Source: Phycisphaerae bacterium (GTDB lineage Bacteria > Planctomycetota > Phycisphaerae > Sedimentisphaerales > Anaerobacaceae). Taken from it: DNA of 10,093 nt. Position 1 is the first letter of the stretch, and the number at the start of each line of letters is the position of its first letter. Under the pieces are notes generated by a model. That model was not told the DNA's origin. It made no database searches and was given only the letters and a program-made list of their open reading frames with translations. The stretch spans positions 1 through 10,093 of the forward strand of contig DAOUVA010000111.1 in the NCBI GenBank assembly GCA_030667885.1. The letters are read 5' to 3'. A program made the translations under genes and the position numbers. Of this stretch, positions 6,396 through 10,093 are shown in pieces.

Positions 6396-7439
6396 TTACG
6401 GGGCAAGGAAATAGTCGGTCTCACAGGAAGGCACTTCACAGCCTTGATATACGTCGGTGTCCTGAAGCGTATATATATCATCCTCTGAGATGTCGGTAAA
6501 ACGACTTTTCAGAAACTCTATATGGCCGTCTCCGAATAATACGTTCTGACCGCGCCGGTTGTGATTGATGCTGTTAAGAGTCAGCAGTGCTCTGGTTAAT
6601 TGTAGACGAAACTGTTTGGGCAAGTCTTCAGGCAGGTTCTCGAACAGCGGATTCACATCTGCCATTACAACCTTCCGGCACAGCAGTTTGCCGTTTGCTG
6701 TTCTTCTGCAGTTTATTTGGAAACTGTAAGTTACATATCTTCTGCTGGGAAAATCTTTTAATCTTTTGATTTGTGAATCAGTAAGTTTCAGAGGTACTTC
6801 GCCTTTACAACCAGGGCACACAAAGTTCTCTATGTCAACATAATCGTACTTTGGCAAAAGGTATATATGGCGATCATTGGAATGATTCTCTCCCCCCTGG
6901 TCTCCGAGCTTCCACCAAGGCGACCCCGCTATAGATGCAACAGCAGGAGCTTTATCGTCATAGTCGGAGATATAATTGCCTAAACCCTGATAAATGCTGC
7001 CCATTTGCATTTGGCACCGCTGCTGCCGGGATTTTTCGCGGGCATAGCCTGTTACAGCTTTGAATGAAGTAAACAGGATGCTTCCCGTAACCATAAAGAC
7101 CGCTGCGATGGCTAATCTTTTACCCAAACCTTTCCACGACCAGTTTTGAATGCCAACATTTCGGCTTTGTTCGCTGGCAAGCAATTGCCGCAGTTGAAGC
7201 TGACCTGAGTCCGCAAGATTTTGAACTCGCGAGATAGTATTCTCTACGAGTTCATCAGGACATGTCCCAGGCTCTAAGCTGCCAAGTGGTTCAATTGCAA
7301 CTCTAAGCTTTTGGTGAATTTCGGCGGCTTCTTGATTGGATGATATTAATGCTTCAGCTTCGTCGGTCTCTTTCTGTGATGTCAAACCTATACAGTAATC
7401 AAACAATAATTCTTTCTGCTCGTTGTTCAGCGGATTCAT
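6396..7439 (-). CDS. Membrane protein coupled to ECF sigma factor (putative anti-sigma) with C-terminal H-X-DG motif
   Basis: 347 residues from ATG 7439. The N-terminal 55 residues (LLFDYCIGLTSQKETDEAEA) look like a planctomycete anti-sigma-type cytosolic domain, but without the HxxxCxxC zinc site of ZAS anti-sigma factors. One membrane helix spans about 108-127 (RLAIAAVFMVTGSILFTSF). The C-terminal part carries a CPGC pair (Cys208, Cys211), further cysteines at 244 and 254, and NHNRRGQNVLFGDGHIEFL (292-310), which resembles the H-X9-DG motif of prepilin-processing-associated (DUF1559-like) proteins but with ten residues between His293 and Asp304. An ATG at 7472 would add 11 residues, but the start at 7439 shares the A of the sigma stop (TAATG), the usual form of translational coupling, so I prefer it. 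Likely the regulator of the sigma factor, with the C-terminal domain as an extracytoplasmic sensor; that role is inferred from order and topology. Confidence 0.85.
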   Translation of the reverse strand: MNPLNNEQKELLFDYCIGLTSQKETDEAEALISSNQEAAEIHQKLRVAIEPLGSLEPGTCPDELVENTISRVQNLADSGQLQLRQLLASEQSRNVGIQNWSWKGLGKRLAIAAVFMVTGSILFTSFKAVTGYAREKSRQQRCQMQMGSIYQGLGNYISDYDDKAPAVASIAGSPWWKLGDQGGENHSNDRHIYLLPKYDYVDIENFVCPGCKGEVPLKLTDSQIKRLKDFPSRRYVTYSFQINCRRTANGKLLCRKVVMADVNPLFENLPEDLPKQFRLQLTRALLTLNSINHNRRGQNVLFGDGHIEFLKSRFTDISEDDIYTLQDTDVYQGCEVPSCETDYFLAP

Positions 7440-8047
7440 TAACTTTCTTTGCTCCCTACTGATGATGTCCACTCTTTTTCAAAACGACCTACTGCAGTAT
7501 GCAACCTGCTCTTTACCGTTCCGATAGGTATACTCAAAATCTCTGCCATTTGTTTGTAAGAAAATCTGTTAAAATATGCAAAAACCAATATTTCTCGCAG
7601 GTTTTCCGGCATAACCGATATAATTTGCCTAACACGCAGGGCTGTTTCTTCCTTTTGAAGTTCCTCGTAAGGCATTGTTCTGTCAGAACTAACTGAATTC
7701 AACATATCATCAAATGACATGTCCTCCGAATCCGTCATAGTACCGATCGGGATAGCATTTTTTCGCTGCCATTTGCGAAGTGCATCCTTTGCCTTGTTGG
7801 CAGCTATGGTAAACAACCACGGACGCAAAGGCCGACTTGTATCGAAGCTCTCTCTGCTGTTAAATAATTGTAAAAATGTTTCCTGAAAAACATCTTCAAC
7901 AAGTTCTCGACGGTTTAAAAACATGCGCAGAAAGGCATAAAGGCCGTTTTTATAACGGGTTACGATTTCACGAAATGCGGCCTCCTCACCCTCTGTATAC
8001 CGGGTAAGAAGCTCACCATCTGTCAATTTTATTAAATCCTTAGCCAT
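7439..8047 (-). CDS. RNA polymerase ECF (sigma-70 family) sigma factor
   Basis: 202 residues. Region sigma2 spans about 24-97: FREIVTRYKNGLYAFLRMF, then ELVEDVFQETFLQLF (48-62, core-binding region 2.2) and RPWLFTIAANKAKDALRKWQRK (75-96, regions 2.3-2.4). Region sigma4 spans about 133-193: LRVRQIISVMPENLREIL, then the helix-turn-helix YKQMAEILSIPIGTVKSRLHTAV (164-186), which reads the -35. There is no sigma1 or sigma3, as expected for an ECF factor. The start ATG 8047-8045 has a short GGAAG (complement of 8049-8053) very close to it; an ATG 20 nt further upstream is out of frame. It is the first gene of a two-gene operon, coupled by TAATG to the membrane protein, and divergent from the secreted repeat protein at 8589. 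It redirects RNA polymerase to a regulon not visible here. Confidence 0.95.
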   Translation of the reverse strand: MAKDLIKLTDGELLTRYTEGEEAAFREIVTRYKNGLYAFLRMFLNRRELVEDVFQETFLQLFNSRESFDTSRPLRPWLFTIAANKAKDALRKWQRKNAIPIGTMTDSEDMSFDDMLNSVSSDRTMPYEELQKEETALRVRQIISVMPENLREILVFAYFNRFSYKQMAEILSIPIGTVKSRLHTAVGRFEKEWTSSVGSKES

Positions 8048-8092
8048 ACTTCCAACATAAACAGAATCTTCATAAAAATACTATTATAAGCG

Positions 8093-8123
8093 ATTGGCAG
8101 CTAAATTAAAATCTTAATCACAA
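8093..8123 (-). promoter_or_regulatory. Possible promoter of the sigma/anti-sigma operon
   Basis: On the minus strand TATAAT (complement of 8093-8098) is a perfect -10. The best -35 is TTGTGA (complement of 8118-8123) at a long 19-nt spacing. Transcription would start near 8086, leaving about 40 nt of leader. The poor spacing keeps confidence moderate. Confidence 0.4.
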
Positions 8124-8279
8124 GGATTTTACGTCTATGGATTTAGATAAACTCTGCCCGCCAAATACAAATAACCATAATCTCAGTTAAATGATAATAT
8201 CGACAAGTATAATATTTGTCTATATTCCATATTCAGCGATTTATATCGGACGCAGGCTATAGTTCAGGATGTTTTTTAC

Positions 8280-8308
8280 TTGACTAAAAAGCAATTAATT
8301 TATATAAA
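8280..8308 (+). promoter_or_regulatory. Strong sigma70-like promoter of the secreted repeat protein
   Basis: TTGACT (8280-8285), exactly 17 nt, then TATAAA (8303-8308): five of six matches in each box. The predicted start near 8315 lies about 274 nt before ATG 8589, so the leader is long. The boxes do not resemble a typical ECF promoter (AAC / CGTC). Confidence 0.65.
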
Positions 8309-8323
8309 TAAGTGTGGTTCGTT

Positions 8324-8367
8324 GCCCGTGCAGTCCGGCTTCTGAGTTTTTTTATCTCCCTGCGGGC
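8324..8367 (+). promoter_or_regulatory. Leader hairpin 1
   Basis: GCCCG (8324-8328) pairs with CGGGC (8363-8367) and CAG (8331-8333) with CTG (8360-8362), leaving a 2-nt bulge (TG) and a 26-nt loop that contains a T7 run. It would be the first structure in the transcript of the gene at 8589. No known riboswitch recognised. Confidence 0.4.
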
Positions 8368-8393
8368 CTAATACCTGATTTTTCGATGAATAA

Positions 8394-8412
8394 AGGAGGA
8401 GTGAGTATGTAG
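8394..8412 (+). promoter_or_regulatory. Strong Shine-Dalgarno followed by start-stop ATG-TAG in the leader
   Basis: AGGAGG (8394-8399) is followed after 7 nt by ATG (8407-8409) and immediately TAG (8410-8412). A GTG at 8401 in the same frame gives only three codons. The spacing is ideal for initiation, so ribosomes could load and stall or terminate here. It sits between hairpin 1 and hairpin 2, whose 5' arm begins at the last base of the TAG. Confidence 0.45.
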
Positions 8413-8446
8413 AGCACAGAGCTACAGCAGAAACTCTGTACTGCTC
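8412..8446 (+). promoter_or_regulatory. Leader hairpin 2
   Basis: ACAGAG (8416-8421) pairs with CTCTGT (8434-8439), continued outward by GAGC (8412-8415) with GCTC (8443-8446) across a 3-nt bulge: ten base pairs around a 12-nt loop. An alternative pairing AGCAG (8426-8430) with CTGCT (8441-8445) would exclude the outer part. A T5 run (8455-8459) begins 9 nt after the stem, too far for a standard terminator. Confidence 0.5.
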
Positions 8447-8588
8447 CGAAAATATTTTTACAATTCGATTAACAAAATGCTTTTTAAGGAGGATTATTGT
8501 TTCCAGGGAATTATTTTGGGATTTCTGTTATGTTATTTTCATTTAAGAATCTAATTTAGGAACAAAATCTTTTTTGGAGGAAAGAATC

Positions 8589-10093
8589 ATGTTGGAGAAA
8601 AAATTTGTAAGAGCCTTACTCTGTCTGATGGTAGTAGTCGGTTGTTCAGCTACTATAGCTATGGGGGAAAATATTTTATTTATAGTGAACGACCCGACTG
8701 AAGCCACATTCCAAAATGACGGTTTGATAAAAGATTTACTTGAAGGCCTCGGGCACACGGTAACGTATTTTGATGATGACGAAGACGAAGCAGCCACTGA
8801 GATTGCCGCCGCTGCTGCTGATTTAGTCTATATTTCCGAATCTGTAGGCTCCAGCGCAATCTATGAAGAAATCACAGAAATTGAAACACCGATAATAGTA
8901 GGCGAGCCTTACGCCTGGGATGAAATGGGCATGACACGTGGTAGCGGTGGAACTTCCGATGTGGCAACTACAGATATAACGATTGTCAGTCCCGGACATC
9001 CTATGGCCGCAGGTCTCAGCGGAACCGTAAGCGTTCTGACTGATATCACAGGCTCAGAAGGCACGGCTCAGTTTGCCATGGGCGATGCAGGAGATGAGGC
9101 CACCGTCATTGCAACGGTCACTCTGGCTGACGGCCTGACTTATGATGCTCTTATTGTTTACGAAAAGGGTGCTAAGCTGGCTGTAGCGCCGACAGATGGC
9201 AGCGGACAGATAGCAGCCGATATCCGCATCGGTATGTTCTTCCACTATTATGCACAAGATGTATTGAATGAAAATGGTTTCGCCCTGATTGAAGCAGCCG
9301 TTAGATATGTGTTCGGCGTCAAACCGCAGGCCAGAAATCCAGAACCGAGTGATGGCTCCTACTATCCCGATGTTTGGGCGAATCTTTCCTGGAAGCCGGG
9401 AGATTTAGCTGTTTCGCACGACATTTACTTCAGCGACAGTTTTGACGATGTCAATGCCGGAGCGGAAAGCACTTTCCTGGGCAACCAGACTGAGACATTC
9501 ATTATCGTTGGCTTCCCCGGATTCACTCTTCCTGATGGTCTTGTCCCGGGCACGACTTACTACTGGCGTGTTGATGAGATTAATAACGACGAACCGAATA
9601 GTCCTTGGATTGGTCCCGTTTGGAGCTTTACAATCCCGCCTAAGACCGCATACTCTCCCGAACCGGCTGATGGTGCCCTCTCTGTAGCCAAGGATGCTGA
9701 CCTTACCTGGACAGCAGGTTTCGGTTCAAAACTACATTACGTGTACTTCGGCAACAATTTTGACGATGTGAACAATGCCGCCGGAGCACTCCCCATGGGA
9801 ACTACAACCTATGATCCCGGCCAGCTTAACTTGGCCAGGACTTACTACTGGCGAGTCGATGAATTCGATGTCATTGCCACACATAAAGGCCAGGTCTGGT
9901 CCTTTACAACAGAAGGCGGCGTTGCCAATCCTGACCCTGCTAACCGCGCCGTAGATATAACACAGACACCTGTTCTTACCTGGGCTCCGGGTGTCCATGC
10001 CGCTTCATATGAAGTCTATTTCGGTTCCGATGCAGATGCCGTTAAAAACGCCGATACATCTTCGCCTGAATATAAAGGCAGCGGTAACCTCGG
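8589..10093 (+). CDS. Secreted multidomain protein with fibronectin-III-like repeats, C-terminus cut by window edge
   Basis: 501 complete codons from ATG 8589 with no stop before the edge. GGAGG (8576-8580) lies 8 nt before the ATG. The N-terminus is a signal peptide (KKFVR, then ALLCLMVVVG). VVGC (16-19) fits a lipobox, so it may be a lipoprotein, but cleavage after AMG (24-26) by signal peptidase I is equally possible. Residues about 27-245 form a Rossmann-like domain: ENILFIVNDPTEATFQNDG, then LLEGLGHTVTYFDDD, DLVYISESVGSS and TPIIVGEPYAWDEMGMT. It resembles the glutamine-amidotransferase/ThuA-like domain seen at the front of some secreted bacterial proteins; no catalytic residues were identified. 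From about 247 follow three fibronectin-III-like modules (see the repeat entry). Probably cell-surface or extracellular, possibly polysaccharide-related, but no catalytic domain is visible in this part. Divergent from the sigma factor gene; regulation by that sigma factor is only a guess. Confidence 0.88.
   Translation, partial: MLEKKFVRALLCLMVVVGCSATIAMGENILFIVNDPTEATFQNDGLIKDLLEGLGHTVTYFDDDEDEAATEIAAAAADLVYISESVGSSAIYEEITEIETPIIVGEPYAWDEMGMTRGSGGTSDVATTDITIVSPGHPMAAGLSGTVSVLTDITGSEGTAQFAMGDAGDEATVIATVTLADGLTYDALIVYEKGAKLAVAPTDGSGQIAADIRIGMFFHYYAQDVLNENGFALIEAAVRYVFGVKPQARNPEPSDGSYYPDVWANLSWKPGDLAVSHDIYFSDSFDDVNAGAESTFLGNQTETFIIVGFPGFTLPDGLVPGTTYYWRVDEINNDEPNSPWIGPVWSFTIPPKTAYSPEPADGALSVAKDADLTWTAGFGSKLHYVYFGNNFDDVNNAAGALPMGTTTYDPGQLNLARTYYWRVDEFDVIATHKGQVWSFTTEGGVANPDPANRAVDITQTPVLTWAPGVHAASYEVYFGSDADAVKNADTSSPEYKGSGNL
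9333..10093 (+). repeat. Tandem fibronectin-III-like modules (about 90-105 residues each)
   Basis: Modules begin near residues 249 (NPEPSDGS), 356 (SPEPADGA) and 447 (NPDPANRA, cut by the window). Each has NLSWKPG/DLTWTAG/VLTWAPG, then IYFSDSFDDV/VYFGNNFDDV/VYFGSDADAV; the first two complete modules end TYYWRVDE and VWSFT. At DNA level a 14-base string ACTTACTACTGGCG is identical at 9555-9568 and 9840-9853, so the modules share recent enough ancestry to retain nucleotide identity in the core strand. Confidence 0.8.

Larger units (their letters stand above)
8048..8588. other. Divergent intergenic region with long structured leader
   Basis: 541 AT-rich bases without a convincing gene. From left to right: a minus-strand promoter for the sigma gene (8093-8123); a stretch with a stray TATAAT at 8208-8213 lacking a -35; a strong plus-strand promoter (8280-8308); a leader of about 274 nt with two hairpins (8324-8367 and 8412-8446); an AGGAGG followed by ATG-TAG (8394-8412); a second AGGAGG (8487-8492) followed by a TTG-initiated 20-codon frame ending at TAG 8559; and the GGAGG (8576-8580) that serves the ATG at 8589. 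A 17-codon frame at 8137-8190 looks incidental. Confidence 0.7.

Noticed and set aside
7440..7472. Longer start (ATG 7472) for the sigma-coupled membrane protein
   Set aside because: It would overlap the sigma gene by 34 nt; the TAATG junction at 7437-7441 and the family-like N-terminus MNPLNNEQKELL favour 7439.
8137..8190. 17-codon frame with an AAGGA 10 nt upstream
   Set aside because: It is too short, lies upstream of the mapped promoter-like boxes on that strand, and resembles no known leader peptide.
8412..8460. Intrinsic terminator at leader hairpin 2
   Set aside because: The T-run begins 9 nt after the stem and is interrupted by A-rich sequence, so termination is unlikely.
8315..8588. 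Known riboswitch (for example cyclic-di-GMP or SAM type)
   Set aside because: I could not find the conserved core motifs of any class I know; only generic hairpins are supported.
8543..9257. Minus-strand frames opposite the secreted repeat protein
   Set aside because: Low-complexity serine-rich or unstructured translations complementary to a gene with signal peptide and domains.

Overview
The window looks like a chromosomal piece of a planctomycete, most likely from the Phycisphaerae/Sedimentisphaerales side of the phylum. This is inferred from the protein types, not from any marker gene: an HzsA-related dihaem protein with a discoidin domain, an ECF sigma factor coupled to a membrane protein ending in an H-X-DG prepilin-processing-like motif, and a secreted protein with repeated 'YYWRVDE' fibronectin-III-like modules. 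Base composition is moderate, with AT-rich intergenic spacers. I see no tRNA, rRNA, CRISPR array, transposase or integrase.

Layout. (1) Positions 1-1966, minus strand: a two-gene operon of a DHDPS/NAL-superfamily lyase followed 26 nt later by a sodium:solute symporter (SSS) that runs off the left edge. This is a carbohydrate-acid uptake and cleavage pair; the lyase lacks the arginine that defines true dihydrodipicolinate synthase. (2) Positions 1967-2272: a divergent spacer with dyads and a promoter-like element. (3) Positions 2273-3226, plus strand: queG, epoxyqueuosine reductase, the last step of queuosine synthesis, with a TATAAT box so close to the ATG that the message may be leaderless. 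(4) Positions 3365-6277, plus strand: a 970-residue exported HzsA-related protein (discoidin domain, beta-propeller-like middle, two CxxCH haem sites). It starts at GTG 3365 behind a strong Shine-Dalgarno, and a TTGACA element plus an 8-bp perfect dyad lie upstream. (5) Positions 6396-8047, minus strand: an ECF sigma factor and a translationally coupled (TAATG) membrane protein, presumably its anti-sigma partner. (6) Positions 8048-8588: a 541-bp divergent spacer carrying a strong sigma70-like promoter and an unusually elaborate leader with hairpins, an AGGAGG/ATG-TAG start-stop and a second orphan AGGAGG. (7) Positions 8589-10093, plus strand: the first 501 residues of a secreted multidomain repeat protein, open at the right edge.

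How the parts may work together: the lyase/symporter pair imports and breaks down a sugar acid; queG is housekeeping tRNA modification; the sigma/anti-sigma pair probably senses something at the membrane, and the divergent secreted protein is a possible but unproven target. The least explained pieces are the HzsA-related protein, which has no hydrazine synthase partner genes nearby, a 25-base three-block element present both upstream of queG and upstream of the HzsA-related gene, and the leader at 8315-8588.
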